Assembly (NCBI GenBank): GCA_913056165.1
Contig: CAJXMD010000001.1
Location: forward strand, 99,051 to 163,050
Direction: 5' to 3'
DNA: 64,000 bases
Source: an uncultured Halieaceae bacterium
GTDB taxonomy: Bacteria > Pseudomonadota > Gammaproteobacteria > Pseudomonadales > Halieaceae
Shown here: positions 35,772 to 48,181 of the stretch, piece by piece
How positions within the stretch are numbered: position 1 is the first letter of the stretch
How the letters are laid out: the number at the start of each line of letters is the position of its first letter
Position numbers and translations under genes: made by a program
The notes under the pieces: model-generated
Seen by the model: the letters and a program-made list of their open reading frames with translations, nothing else
What the model was told of the DNA's origin: nothing
Databases searched by the model: none

Positions 35772-36691
35772 GAAGCGGCCTCCAGCGCCTGCTCCCTGAG
35801 GTCGGCATCTGCCTGAGGAAATCCCAGTGCCGCCCGGGAGGCGAAATATGCGCTGGCGGCAGCCTTGGCCAGATTGCGTACCCGCAGGATGTACCGCTGT
35901 CGCTCCGTGACACTAATCGCATGCCGGGCATCCAACAGGTTAAAAGTGTGAGAGGCCTTCATGACTAATTCATAAGCCGGAAGCGGTAGCCCTTTCTCGG
36001 CAAGTCGCTGCGCTTCTTGTTCGTAGAAATCGAAATTGGTGAACAGTTGACTAACGTCGGCTTCCTGAAAATTGTAGGTCGACATCTCGACTTCATTTTG
36101 ATGGAACACGTCTCCGTAGGTCACCACGCCAGCAGGAGTCTCTGCCCATATCAGGTCATAAACCGACTCCACATCCTGGAGATACATTGCTATTCGCTCG
36201 AGGCCGTAGGTGATTTCACCCGTGACCGGAAAGCATTCGATGCCTCCGGCTTGTTGAAAGTAAGTGAATTGGCTTACCTCCATTCCGTTAAGCCAAACTT
36301 CCCAGCCCAAGCCCCAGGCTCCTAGAGTTGGTGACTCCCAGTTGTCCTCCACAAACCGGACATCGTGCTCTAAGGTGTCCACACCAAGTGCCTTGAGACT
36401 CTCAAGATACAGTTCCTGAAAGTTGGCGGGGCTTGGCTTCATGACCACCTGAAACTGATAGTAGTGTTGAAGACGGTTGGGGTTCTCCCCATAACGCCCG
36501 TCAGTGGGCCGTCGGCTCGGTTGTACGTAGGCGGCGTTCCAGTTCTCCGGGCCCACCGCCCGAAGAAAAGTGGCCGGATGAAAAGTACCCGCGCCGACCT
36601 CCATATCCAGTGGTTGCAGGACGACGCAGCCATGGTCGGCCCAGAAACTCTGCAATCGCAGAATAAGCTCTTGAAATGTTTGGGGAATCAC
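35768..36691 (-). CDS. glyQ: Glycyl-tRNA synthetase alpha subunit
   Basis: [41 protein letters not shown]. Confidence 0.99.
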   Translation of the reverse strand: MIPQTFQELILRLQSFWADHGCVVLQPLDMEVGAGTFHPATFLRAVGPENWNAAYVQPSRRPTDGRYGENPNRLQHYYQFQVVMKPSPANFQELYLESLKALGVDTLEHDVRFVEDNWESPTLGAWGLGWEVWLNGMEVSQFTYFQQAGGIECFPVTGEITYGLERIAMYLQDVESVYDLIWAETPAGVVTYGDVFHQNEVEMSTYNFQEADVSQLFTNFDFYEQEAQRLAEKGLPLPAYELVMKASHTFNLLDARHAISVTERQRYILRVRNLAKAAASAYFASRAALGFPQADADLREQALEAAS

Positions 36692-36779
36692 AATGGAATC
36701 CGATCTTCGGTAGTGGAGGCCTTAGTATACCTGCCTTCGACAGGGCATAATAAGCGCTCCTTAAAATCGGGTTGACGCA

Positions 36780-37757
36780 TTGTCCTCTTTTTCACACTGG
36801 GCACGACGCCATGTAGCGAACTACCTGCTGCAATCGGTGTTGTGGCTGCTGGCTAGACTACCTGTTGAGTGGGCCAGAACCCTTGGCAGATGGAGCGGTG
36901 GGCTGACTTACCGCTTGGATGGGCGAAGCCGTCGGGTTGCTGAACGAAATATCGCACTTGTCTACCCGGATCTCGATGACTCCGATCAGGATAGGTTGGT
37001 CATGGAAACCCTTCGGGAGACCGGTGCCTTGGCTGCTGAAATGGGACACGTGTGGCTCCGCCCCTGGACAAGCACCAAAGATCTCATTCTCCGAGTCGAG
37101 GGCCAAAATGCCGTTAAAGCCGCCCTTGAAAGTGGCAGGGGCGTCATTATTCTTGGGCCACACCTTGGCAATTGGGAGGTGCTTGGACTTCACTTGGCGA
37201 CCCTTGGGAATATGGTCGCCCTGTTTGAGCCGCCGAAAATTCAGAGTCTCGGCCCCCTTATCCAGCGAGCCAGAGAGAGAAGTGGCGGCAAGCTAGTGCC
37301 AACAACCCCACGTGGCATTGCGTCGCTGGTTAAAAGCGTTAAAGCCGGAGGTATCTCAGGCATTCTGCCTGATCAAGTACCGGATTCGGAGTCTGGGGGT
37401 CTCAATGTACCTTTTATGGGGGTGGAGTGCGGAACCGCAGCACTCGGCTGCAACCTGATTCAGCGATCCGGTGCCGACGCCTTTTTGGGCGCGGCTTTTC
37501 GTGTAAAAGGTGGCTTCGAGGTTTGCTACGTACCAGCGCCCACTTCACTCTATGGAGATGACCTGAAGGAAGCATTGACGGCCATGAATACGAGTATTGC
37601 CGAGTTGCTTGAGACCCGCGAGGCTCAGTATCAGTGGCAATACAAGCGATTTCGCACACAGCCAAACTTGGGTGTAGATCACTATCGAAATCTTAAAGTC
37701 TCGCGCAGTGATTTTGAGCGCCGGCCGTCTTGCCCTCAATTGGAGCAACTACAATGA
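36780..37757 (+). CDS. Lysophospholipid/lipid A acyltransferase, LpxL/HtrB family
   Basis: GRGVIILGPHLGNWEVLG (HX4-5 acyltransferase motif), GILPDQVPDSESGGLNVPFMG. Confidence 0.88.
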   Translation: MSSFSHWARRHVANYLLQSVLWLLARLPVEWARTLGRWSGGLTYRLDGRSRRVAERNIALVYPDLDDSDQDRLVMETLRETGALAAEMGHVWLRPWTSTKDLILRVEGQNAVKAALESGRGVIILGPHLGNWEVLGLHLATLGNMVALFEPPKIQSLGPLIQRARERSGGKLVPTTPRGIASLVKSVKAGGISGILPDQVPDSESGGLNVPFMGVECGTAALGCNLIQRSGADAFLGAAFRVKGGFEVCYVPAPTSLYGDDLKEALTAMNTSIAELLETREAQYQWQYKRFRTQPNLGVDHYRNLKVSRSDFERRPSCPQLEQLQ

Positions 37758-38560
37758 ATGCTATTACCGGTAAGGTGATTGCTGGAATTATTGGCTATCT
37801 GGCTCTTGGTCCCGTTGGGTTACTGTTCGGCATTGCTATCGGCCATGCTTTTGATCGGGGCCTATGGCAGGCCCTGCAGGCAGCAAACCCAGAAAATCTA
37901 GCCCGGGTGCAAAAGCAGTTTTTCGCGACAACATTTACCTTGTTGGGGTACGTGGCAAAAGCGGATGGTCGAGTGAGTGAGGCTGAGGTCGCACAGGCTG
38001 AGGCGCTTTTCAGACAGCTACGGTTGAATCCAGCACAACGGCAAGACGCGATCCAGCGTTTTAAGCAGGGTGCGGAGTCTGGCTTTGACCCTCGCGGAAC
38101 GATAACGGCCTTTGCCCAATCGACGGGTATGCGGCGTCAGGCGCGTAGCACCCTGCTGATGTTCCTCGCCAGTATGGCGTTGGCTGACGGCAGGCTTGAT
38201 GGTGAGGAGCGGGGAGCGCTGCATATCATTGCCAAGCAACTTGGCTTACCAATCCCGGAGGTCGATCGACTGCTTGTCATGTTGTCCGCGCAGTCGCGCT
38301 TTCATGGAGGTAGTGGTTACCAAGCTAATCAAAGATCACCTGAAACCCAACTTCAAGACGCCTATGCGGCGTTGGGATTGTCGGAGTCAGCAACAGATTC
38401 GGATGTTAAAAAAACCTATCGCCGGCTGATGAGTGAGAATCACCCCGATAAACTGATGGCGAAAGGCGTGCCAGACGAGATGCTGAAATTGGCAACCGAG
38501 CGATCTCAGGAAATCTCAACAGCCTATGAGGTGATCAAGGATTCCCGCGGCATGCGTTAA
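37754..38560 (+). CDS. djlA: DnaJ-like membrane co-chaperone (TerB + J domain), DjlA-like
   Basis: N-terminal GYLALGPVGLLFGIAIGHAFDRG, TerB-like middle, C-terminal J domain with HPD (SENHPDKL). Start overlaps the upstream stop (ATGA). Confidence 0.9.
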   Translation: MNAITGKVIAGIIGYLALGPVGLLFGIAIGHAFDRGLWQALQAANPENLARVQKQFFATTFTLLGYVAKADGRVSEAEVAQAEALFRQLRLNPAQRQDAIQRFKQGAESGFDPRGTITAFAQSTGMRRQARSTLLMFLASMALADGRLDGEERGALHIIAKQLGLPIPEVDRLLVMLSAQSRFHGGSGYQANQRSPETQLQDAYAALGLSESATDSDVKKTYRRLMSENHPDKLMAKGVPDEMLKLATERSQEISTAYEVIKDSRGMR

Positions 38561-38563
38561 GGA

Positions 38564-40012
38564 TCAAGGGCGCCAGAATGCTGGTGTGAATAGAACCAGC
38601 AAGGTAAATACCTCTAGCCTCCCAGCCAGCATTGCAACACAAAGTAGGAGCTTCCCTACCTCATTAACGCCGCTGTAATTCGCCGCTACGCTACCCAGGC
38701 CCGGACCCAAATTGTTGAGCGCTGCAGCCGTGGCCGAGAACGCAGAAGTGAAGTCAAGACCAGTGGCCAGCATCAGCAGCATGATCGTAACAAGAGTCAC
38801 CATGTAAACAGCGTAAAAACTCCAAACAGCACTTACAACTGTTGGTTGTACGCGGCGTGAATCGAGCTTGAGTGGAATCACTGCATTTGGATGGAGCAGT
38901 TGTCTCAGCTCCCGCATGCCTTGCCGAAAAATCAGCAGGAGTCGCATGGCCTTTAAGCCCCCGCCTGTTGAACCTGCACAGCCGCCCATAAAGGACAGCA
39001 TAAGGAGAAAAACGGGCAGGAAGTTGGGCCATGATGCGAAATCCCTTGTGGTGAACCCGGTAGTGGTAGCGATTGATACGGTTTGAAACATGCCGTGAAT
39101 CAAACCCTCTGAGGGTGGGAGGGCGGTGGTCAAAATCAGGGTGCCGCAGGTAACGACAGTGGCAGATCCAATGACTACGCTGAAAAAGGATGTTTCCGAA
39201 TCCTGCATGTAAATACGCAAGTTCCTACGTTGTAGGGCGATAAAATGCAGACCAAAATTAACGGCGGAAATAACCATAAACAGTGTGCAAACAAGCAGTA
39301 TTTGGTCGTTTTCAAAATATCCCATACTGGCGTCATGGGTTGAGAAGCCGCCAATAGCAACAGTCGAAAAGGCGTGGCATATCGCATCAAAAATCGGCAT
39401 GCCCACAACGGTATAACTCAGTGCACACAGCGCGGTAAGGCCCACATAAATTTGGAAAAGTGCTTTGGCAGTTCCTGTGATGCGGGGTGTTAGTTTGGTA
39501 TCTTTTGCGGGCCCTGCACTCTCGGCGCGGTACAGCTGCATGCCACCAACTCCAAGCATTGGCAGGATAGCGACCGCCAAGACGATAATGCCGATTCCTC
39601 CCAGCCATTGGAGCAACTGCCGGTAAAGAAGAAGCGACCGAGGCAATTCGTCGAGCCCGATGATGACAGTTGCGCCAGTGGTTGTAAGCCCAGAAACCGA
39701 CTCAAAAACCGCGCCTGCAACAGACAGTTGCAGGGCCTCGCTGGTGTAAAAAGGAATGGCCCCGAAGCAGCCCAATACAATCCAGAAAAGTGCGGTAACC
39801 AGAAAACCGTCCCGTATGTGTAGATCCCTTCGAGCGTGTCGACAAGGGAGCCAAATCGCGAGGCCAGCGAAAACATTAATGGCAAACGCAATTGCGAAAG
39901 GTGGCACGGAGTTATCGCGGTCATAGAGGGCGAGGCACAAGGACGGCAGCATTGCCGCACTGAAAATAATAAGCAGTACTCCGGTAATGCGAAGCGATAC
40001 GGCCAGATGCAT
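38564..40012 (-). CDS. trkH: Trk potassium uptake protein TrkH
   Basis: SVSGLTTTGATVIIGLDELPRSLLLYRQLLQWLGGIGIIVLAVAILPMLGVGGMQLYRAE. Confidence 0.98.
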   Translation of the reverse strand: MHLAVSLRITGVLLIIFSAAMLPSLCLALYDRDNSVPPFAIAFAINVFAGLAIWLPCRHARRDLHIRDGFLVTALFWIVLGCFGAIPFYTSEALQLSVAGAVFESVSGLTTTGATVIIGLDELPRSLLLYRQLLQWLGGIGIIVLAVAILPMLGVGGMQLYRAESAGPAKDTKLTPRITGTAKALFQIYVGLTALCALSYTVVGMPIFDAICHAFSTVAIGGFSTHDASMGYFENDQILLVCTLFMVISAVNFGLHFIALQRRNLRIYMQDSETSFFSVVIGSATVVTCGTLILTTALPPSEGLIHGMFQTVSIATTTGFTTRDFASWPNFLPVFLLMLSFMGGCAGSTGGGLKAMRLLLIFRQGMRELRQLLHPNAVIPLKLDSRRVQPTVVSAVWSFYAVYMVTLVTIMLLMLATGLDFTSAFSATAAALNNLGPGLGSVAANYSGVNEVGKLLLCVAMLAGRLEVFTLLVLFTPAFWRP

Positions 40013-41388
40013 TAGAAAAACCCAAAACCGACGGCAAACAACCGCTCCACCGCGGCAACCTTATTACGATCGGTGAGGAATAGAATTACATGGTCGTCGC
40101 TTTGGACGACGATATGACCATGGGCGATCAGCACTTCCTCACCCCGCAAAATGGCCCCCACAGTCACACCTGATGGCAGATTTAATTCATCCAAACGTTT
40201 TCCAACCACCTTCGAGGACTTGGCGTCCCCGTGAGCGGTGAGCTCAATAGCCTCTGCGGCCCCCCGACGCAGTGAATGGACGTTTCCGATATCGCCGCGA
40301 CGCACATGGGTCAGCAAGCTACTGACGGTAATCTGCTGAGGAGATATAGCAATATCAATGTCTGAGCCGACGAGGTCTGCATAAGCTGAATTAGTGATGA
40401 GCGTGATGACCTTTTTCGCTCCAAGTCGCTTTGCAAGCATGGACATCATGATGTTTGATTCGTCGTTATTGGTAAGTGCGCAGAAGACATCGGTTTGTTC
40501 AATGTTTTCTTGTATCAGCAGGGCGGGTTCATTCGCTTTTCCATGCAAAACAACAGATTTTTCGAGCATTTCTGAAAGCGTGCGACAGCGATCGTAGGAC
40601 AGCTCTATCACCTTGACCTGATACCGATGCTCCAAGCGTGATGCCAATGTGGCGCCGATATTGCCTCCTCCAGCAATCATGACTCGCTTGTAGGGCTCGT
40701 CGATGGTTCGAAGTTCTGCGGTGACAGCTCGGATATTTTCTCGTGCGGCAATAAAGAACACCTCGTCATCAGGCTCAACAACGGTTGTACCTTCCGGAAT
40801 TATGGGCGGCGCATTCTCCCTAAAGATGGCTGCCACGCGGGTATCCGTATTGGGCATATGTTCGCGGATTTCCTGAAGCTGTCGGCCTACGATTGGACCC
40901 CCTTCGATAGCTCGCACAGCTACCAATCGGATGCGGCCCCCTGCAAAATCCAAGACCTGTAATGATCCAGGGTTGGCAATTAATTGCTCGATGTTATTTG
41001 TGACCAACTGCTCCGGGCCGATGATCACATCAACTGCAATAGCGCCACTTTCAAACAAGGCCTGAGACTTTTCCAGATAGTCGGAAGCTCGGACTCGGGA
41101 TATCTTGGTAGGGGTGCGGAAGAGGGTAAACGCAATCTGGCAGGCCAGCATATTCATCTCGTCAGAGTTGGTGACAGCAATCAACATCTCGGCGTGTTCT
41201 GCACCGGCGTTAAAAAGACTACTTGGATGTGCGGCATCACCCAGGACAGTCTTGATGTCTAACCGTTCCTGCAGGGTGCGCAAGGTTGACGCTTCGCTAT
41301 CAACGACAGTGATTTCGTTTTGTTCGTTAGCCAGGTGTTCGGCCAATGTGCCCCCGACCTGACCTGCACCCAAAATAATAATCTTCAC
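40012..41388 (-). CDS. trkA: Trk system potassium regulatory protein TrkA
   Basis: MKIIILGAGQVGGTLAEHLANEQNEITVVDSE; two RCK halves. Confidence 0.98.
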   Translation of the reverse strand: MKIIILGAGQVGGTLAEHLANEQNEITVVDSEASTLRTLQERLDIKTVLGDAAHPSSLFNAGAEHAEMLIAVTNSDEMNMLACQIAFTLFRTPTKISRVRASDYLEKSQALFESGAIAVDVIIGPEQLVTNNIEQLIANPGSLQVLDFAGGRIRLVAVRAIEGGPIVGRQLQEIREHMPNTDTRVAAIFRENAPPIIPEGTTVVEPDDEVFFIAARENIRAVTAELRTIDEPYKRVMIAGGGNIGATLASRLEHRYQVKVIELSYDRCRTLSEMLEKSVVLHGKANEPALLIQENIEQTDVFCALTNNDESNIMMSMLAKRLGAKKVITLITNSAYADLVGSDIDIAISPQQITVSSLLTHVRRGDIGNVHSLRRGAAEAIELTAHGDAKSSKVVGKRLDELNLPSGVTVGAILRGEEVLIAHGHIVVQSDDHVILFLTDRNKVAAVERLFAVGFGFF

Positions 41389-41485
41389 GGGTTTGGCTTC
41401 CCTCCCGAAAAAGTTGACCAGACGATAAACCTGAATGCATATATTTTCATGGGGAATTTCACCGCAATACGCTCTCCTAGTGGAG

Positions 41486-42784
41486 CTAACAGGCGGCTAA
41501 GCCTGCGAAAAACAGGCCGTCCCCACCTTGTGCTTTGGGTAACACCTGATAACCGTGAGTCGTTTCGACGGCGCCTGGAATATCCAGAGTTATAGTTTTG
41601 CAGTTGTGCAGGTGCTCTAGACCGTAGGCAATCACGTCATCATTTTCTTCTTTTAGTACCGAGCAGGTTACGTAAAAAAGCCTGCCTCCAGGTCGAAGCA
41701 GCGGCCACAGACTCTTGAGGATCGTCTGTTGTTGCCACCTAAATTTAAGGGCATCTCCGGGGCGGCGGAGGAGCTTTATATCCGGGTTGCGACGAATGAC
41801 TCCTGTCGCCGAACAGGGAACGTCTGCCAGGATGATGTCATACTGGTCTTCTGCTGGAGCCTCATGAATTTTTGTGGCATCAAGGCGCGTTGTTAAAAGA
41901 TCCAGTTTGAGGCGCGAGCAGTTTTCTTTAACTCGCTGCAGGCGCTCCTCGCTGATATCTGCCGCGAGGACAAAAGCTTCGGGTGCTAGTTCTTTCAAAT
42001 GACATGCTTTTCCGCCTGGCGCTGCACAGGCATCGAGAATTCGATCGTTGAATCCGGGATTTATGGCGCGACCAGCGAGTTGAGCGGTCTCATCTTGAAC
42101 ACTGCAAAACCCATCGGCAAAGTGTGGCAACGAAAGCACATCCACCGGTGCCTTGAGCATGATGCCATCTGGAGCAGCCTCACAGGGAGAGGCTGCAATC
42201 TGCGATGCCGCAAGTTCGTCTAGATACGCCTCTCGGGTTGTCTGGGTTTGATTCACTCTTAGGGTCATAGGCGGATGACTTCGTGCAGCCGCTGCCAACT
42301 GGTCAACGTGGTCGGGCCAATCCAGGCAGAACCGCTCGTAAAGCCATTCGGGTAAGGCCATAGACTCTGCTGGGCTTAATGTACTTTCCAGCATCGCCGC
42401 CCGGCGCTGGTAGTTGCGTAAAACGCCGTTAACAAGTCCTTTTGCCCAGGGCTTACCCAGTGCGCGCGTCGCGGAGACGGTCTCAGAAAGCGCGGCATGA
42501 TCGGGTATGCGCATACTCGACAGTTGATGAACACCCATGGCGATTAACGACATGATATCGGCGTCTTTGTCTTTCAGCGGTGTTTTTAAAAGCTGGCCTA
42601 GAATTCCCATGAGTCTGGGCCATTCTCTCAGCGAGCCGTAGACCAGAGACTTTAAGAGGGGAGCATTTTTGGGATCGATAGATTCCAAGTGTTCGGGCAT
42701 TATTTTTGTCAACGATTGACCCGCGGTTACGGCAGAGACCACCTGTGCGGCCCGAGCACGAGTCTGATTGGCGGCACTCATCAC
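41486..42784 (-). CDS. rsmB: 16S rRNA m5C967 methyltransferase (RsmB/Sun)
   Basis: NusB-like N-terminus; ILDACAAPGGKACHLKEL, ILADVPCSATGVIRRNPDIK. Confidence 0.97.
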   Translation of the reverse strand: MMSAANQTRARAAQVVSAVTAGQSLTKIMPEHLESIDPKNAPLLKSLVYGSLREWPRLMGILGQLLKTPLKDKDADIMSLIAMGVHQLSSMRIPDHAALSETVSATRALGKPWAKGLVNGVLRNYQRRAAMLESTLSPAESMALPEWLYERFCLDWPDHVDQLAAAARSHPPMTLRVNQTQTTREAYLDELAASQIAASPCEAAPDGIMLKAPVDVLSLPHFADGFCSVQDETAQLAGRAINPGFNDRILDACAAPGGKACHLKELAPEAFVLAADISEERLQRVKENCSRLKLDLLTTRLDATKIHEAPAEDQYDIILADVPCSATGVIRRNPDIKLLRRPGDALKFRWQQQTILKSLWPLLRPGGRLFYVTCSVLKEENDDVIAYGLEHLHNCKTITLDIPGAVETTHGYQVLPKAQGGDGLFFAGLAAC

Positions 42785-43746
42785 TAGCTCGGCACGCTGG
42801 CAAATCTATTGCCGGGGGCGAGTGCCTGTTTCCGCCCATTAATTAGCTCATTTGCGGGGAGGGGCTTGGCGTTTGGAAATTGGGCAGTTTCGATGGCGAG
42901 CGCTCCATCACCGCAGGCGACTACAATACCGTCTCGATCTGCCCTCAAAATTATTCCTGGATCTTGCCCTCCTTGGGGCGCGTCTACATTTCTCGCTTTG
43001 ACTACTTTTATCCGAAGATCACCGAGGAAGCTGAAACACATTGGAGACGGATTAAATGCGCGAATTCGTCGAGCAATGACCGTAGCACTCTCTTCCCACG
43101 GAATATTACATTCAGCCTTGTTAATTTTCTCTGCGTAGATTGCAAGGCTTTCATCTTGTGCTTCTGCCCTGGCCCTAGCGACATCCAGATTCATCAGGGT
43201 ATCCAGTAACAGTGTTGGTCCAAGCGTCGCCATACGCTGGAAGACCTCTCCGCTTGTCATAGTGTCTTCAAGTGGAAAGGATGTGGAGCTGAGCATCGCG
43301 CCGGTATCAAGACCTTTGTCCATTTGCATGATGGTAATTCCGGTGTCCCTATCTCCCATTTCAATTGCCCGCTGAATAGGGGCTGCGCCCCGCCAGCGCG
43401 GTAGCAGTGAACCGTGGACATTAAGACAGCCGTAAGCCGGGATATCCAACACCGACTGGGGGAGCAGCAAACCGTAGGCGACGACCACCATCACATCTGG
43501 CGCCCACGCATGCAGTGCTGCGCGGTCATCCTCGTTGCGGAGCGAATTCGGCTGTTGCAAGGGTAAGCCTGAGGCCATTGCAAGCGCCTTCACCGGCGAG
43601 TGCTGCACCTTTTTGCCTCGCCCGGAAGGGCGGTCGGGCTGGGTTAATACACCGACGATTCGATGCTCTGATTCAAGCAGAGCTTGCAGGTGACACCGGG
43701 CGAACTCCGGAGTCCCTGCAAAAACAATCGAAAGTGGTTTACTCAC
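42784..43746 (-). CDS. fmt: Methionyl-tRNA formyltransferase
   Basis: LSIVFAGTPEFARCHLQALLES, CLNVHGSLLPRWRGAAPIQRAI. Confidence 0.98.
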   Translation of the reverse strand: MSKPLSIVFAGTPEFARCHLQALLESEHRIVGVLTQPDRPSGRGKKVQHSPVKALAMASGLPLQQPNSLRNEDDRAALHAWAPDVMVVVAYGLLLPQSVLDIPAYGCLNVHGSLLPRWRGAAPIQRAIEMGDRDTGITIMQMDKGLDTGAMLSSTSFPLEDTMTSGEVFQRMATLGPTLLLDTLMNLDVARARAEAQDESLAIYAEKINKAECNIPWEESATVIARRIRAFNPSPMCFSFLGDLRIKVVKARNVDAPQGGQDPGIILRADRDGIVVACGDGALAIETAQFPNAKPLPANELINGRKQALAPGNRFASVPS

Positions 43747-43748
43747 GT

Positions 43749-44282
43749 CTAGGCGCGCTGCCTGTGAGCTTTTTCCAGCTTGCCGCGAATCCGCTGTCGT
43801 TTCAGGGGAGATAAATAGTCAACGAAAAGCTTGCCATCGAGGTGGTCTATCTCGTGTTGCAGACATATCGCCATCAGTCCCTGCAGTTCCTCGGTAAATC
43901 TTTCGCCTTCTTTATCTAGGGCGGTTACTGAAATCCGTTTGGGTCGATTGACGGTTTCGTAAAAACCAGGGACTGAAAGGCAGCCCTCATCATATTCACC
44001 GAGGGTCTCATCGAGTATCGCTATTTTTGGATTGATGAAGGTCCTTGGCGCCTGCTGGTTGTCGGATATATCCATAACAATGATTCGTTCATGCACGTCG
44101 ACCTGGGTAGCCGCAAGACCGATGCCTGGCGCAGCGTACATAGTGTCGAACATATTATCCACCAAGGTTTTTACACGATCATCTACCGCTGCCACAGGAT
44201 CAGCGACCTTGCGAAGACGTGGGTCCGGGAACTCAAGGATTGGAAGTAACGCCATATCGATCTTTCGCCTGTGGTCCTGCAA
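43749..44282 (-). CDS. def: Peptide deformylase
   Basis: [47 protein letters not shown]. Confidence 0.98.
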   Translation of the reverse strand: MQDHRRKIDMALLPILEFPDPRLRKVADPVAAVDDRVKTLVDNMFDTMYAAPGIGLAATQVDVHERIIVMDISDNQQAPRTFINPKIAILDETLGEYDEGCLSVPGFYETVNRPKRISVTALDKEGERFTEELQGLMAICLQHEIDHLDGKLFVDYLSPLKRQRIRGKLEKAHRQRA

Positions 44283-44292
44283 AGCAGATTAA

Positions 44293-44352
44293 AGATGGCA
44301 GGATTTGAACTTGCCTCTTCAAAAAGTTGTGCTCAGACTACCATTATAACGT
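44293..44352 (-). other. Degenerate tRNA-like segment (T-arm/B-box plus TGGTAG-like D-loop piece)
   Basis: Minus strand reads ...TATAATGGTAGTCTGAGCACAACTTTTTGAAGAGGCAAGTTCAAATCCTGCCATCTTT; GTTCAAATC matches the T-loop motif, but no matching acceptor stem or convincing anticodon stem was found. Confidence 0.25.
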
Positions 44353-44585
44353 GGCCTACAGATAAGCGTCTTGTTGGGGCACATGCGAGGTTTGTCGATG
44401 CCGTGGCGGCAGCGCATTCATAGCCCGACTCGCATAGTGCAGCCTACGACAAAGCCAGTTTCGCTCTGGTGTTAACGGCGAGCCGGCCTCTGGCGGTGGG
44501 CGATAAAACCAAAAATCCCTGATTTAGATTTTATAATCACTAACGGGGCGCTGAGCTGTGGCGAGCGTGCTCATGGAGGAGCCTT

Positions 44586-45772
44586 GTGTCATATATTTGG
44601 GGTAAAAACACTCTGTCGGACGGCCGATGGCTGCGCTTCCTTCAGTCCAGTTTGCTAGACCACGTTCAGCGTTGCCAACTCTTGGCGCGGGGGTTTGATC
44701 CCGGCTACCCCAAGTCTTTGGATAGCGTTGCAGCTGAGCTGCTTGAAGAGGGAGTTGCGCTCCAGCCTGAGCTATTTGGAAGCCTTCGGGAGGAGCTGCA
44801 GAACGCCACCCGGGCCCCGACTTTACCCTGTGCCACCCCGGTGTATTTGACTGGGCTTGGACACCCAGCATATCCGCGCTTGCTTGCTCATTTGCCCGAT
44901 GCGCCTCCTGCGTTGTTTGGGGTGGGAAATCTTGAGGCTCTCTCCCTTCCAGGGATTGCTATTGTCGGTACGCGCCGGCCTTCTTTGGCGGGTATAGAGG
45001 TTGCGAGAGAGCTCGCGCGTCAGTTGGCAGAGGCCGGATTTTGCGTGGTAAGCGGCCTGGCAAGGGGGATAGATGCGGCAGCACATCAGGGAGCCATCGA
45101 CGCGGGCGGCGCCAGCATTGCGGTAATGGCTACGGGGTGTGACAGCATTTATCCAAAACAAAATACACGGCTCGCTCGTGAAATGGTCGAACAGGGTTTA
45201 CTGGTAAGCGAGTTCTGTCCCGGTGCGCAACCCCACCGGTGGCACTTTCCCAGACGCAATAGAACGCTTTCCGGTATGGCGTTGGCAACGGTGGTGGTGG
45301 AGGCTGGCCGGCCAAGTGGTACTTTGATCACCGCGGCGGCAGCGGGAGAGCAGGGGCGTGAGGTGTTTGCTTTTCCTTGGTCGGTTAGACATAAAGGGGG
45401 TGAGGGGTGCTTGTATTTACTGCAACAGGGCGCAGTGCTGGCGACGTCAGCTGGTGACATCCTGGCACACCTCTCTCAGATCCTGCGTGGCTGGTTTGAT
45501 CTGGCCCCCAGTAGAGCTCTTGCTGAGAGTCAGGTTCCTGCACCGACATCTAATGGCACATCCGTTTTAGCACCGCCGACCGAAAGCTCGCTATCCGATA
45601 ATGCTCGGGGTTTATTAGTGGCTTTGGGGGATGGTGGATTTGATATTGCATCACTTTGTCGAGCCCGGGGGATGGATATGCCGGCGATGCTGACGCTACT
45701 GACCCAGCTTGAGCTAGAGGGCCATGTCGAGCAGACTGCGCAGGGTTTATGGCATGTCAGAGCTGGTGGTCA

Positions 45773-45776
<4 letters not shown>
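44586..45776 (+). CDS. dprA: DNA processing protein DprA (Smf)
   Basis: GIAIVGTRRPSLAGIEVARELA, VSGLARGIDAAAHQGAI; GTG start behind ggagga. Confidence 0.97.
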
Positions 45777-47306
<1,530 letters not shown>

Positions 47307-47320
47307 GAGCGCTATCCAAC

Positions 47321-48181
47321 ATGACATCAGAGCAGGCAGCGCCTTCCATTTCATCAAGCGCCTACGCGGTTTTTGGCAACCCGATCAAGCATTCCAAATC
47401 CCCCGCCATTCACAGCGCGTTCTCCGAGCAGTTCGATGATGACATCACCTACCGAGCAGTTCGCGTTGAGGTTGATGACTTTGAGCTGAAGGTATCGCGC
47501 TTCTTCCAGCGAGGGGGTGGAGGGCTCAATGTGACCCTTCCTTTCAAGGAGCGCGCCTTTATCCTGTCAGATGAGGCCACTGATCGAGCTACCAGAGCGA
47601 GGGCCGCAAACTGCCTGATACCGCTGCCAGATGGCAGCATACGAGCCGATAATACAGACGGTATCGGCATGGTCCGGGACATGGTTGCAAATCTCGGTTG
47701 GCAGCTATCGAGTCGCCGGGTCCTGCTGTTGGGTGCCGGCGGCGCGGTTAGGGGAGTTATGCAGCCCCTGTTGATGGAAAACCCTACGGAGCTGGTTGTT
47801 GCCAACCGCACAGCACAAAAAGCCGAGGCTCTCGCCTCGGAATTTGCGGATCAAAAAATACCGGTTCAAGGCTGTGGTCTAGACGATATCAACGGGCAGT
47901 CCTTTGATCTGATTATTAACGGCACCAGCGCAGGTCTTACCACTGAGCTGGTGTCGCTTCCGGACTTTAATCTGACCGAGCGCAGCTGCTGCTATGACAT
48001 GATGTACTCAGCAGAACCAACTGGCTTTATGCGCTGGGCGGCGTCGAAAACCCCTTGGGCAGTGTCTGATGGACTCGGCATGTTGGTTGAGCAGGCGGCA
48101 GAGAGCTATTTCTTATGGCGTGGTAAGCGACCCGATACCCTCAAAGTCATTCAGTCCCTGCGACACCAAATGAGCATTTAA
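47321..48181 (+). CDS. aroE: Shikimate dehydrogenase
   Basis: YAVFGNPIKHSKSPAIHSAF, GGGGLNVTLPFKERAF, LLLGAGGAVRGVM. Start placed at 47321. Confidence 0.97.
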   Translation: MTSEQAAPSISSSAYAVFGNPIKHSKSPAIHSAFSEQFDDDITYRAVRVEVDDFELKVSRFFQRGGGGLNVTLPFKERAFILSDEATDRATRARAANCLIPLPDGSIRADNTDGIGMVRDMVANLGWQLSSRRVLLLGAGGAVRGVMQPLLMENPTELVVANRTAQKAEALASEFADQKIPVQGCGLDDINGQSFDLIINGTSAGLTTELVSLPDFNLTERSCCYDMMYSAEPTGFMRWAASKTPWAVSDGLGMLVEQAAESYFLWRGKRPDTLKVIQSLRHQMSI

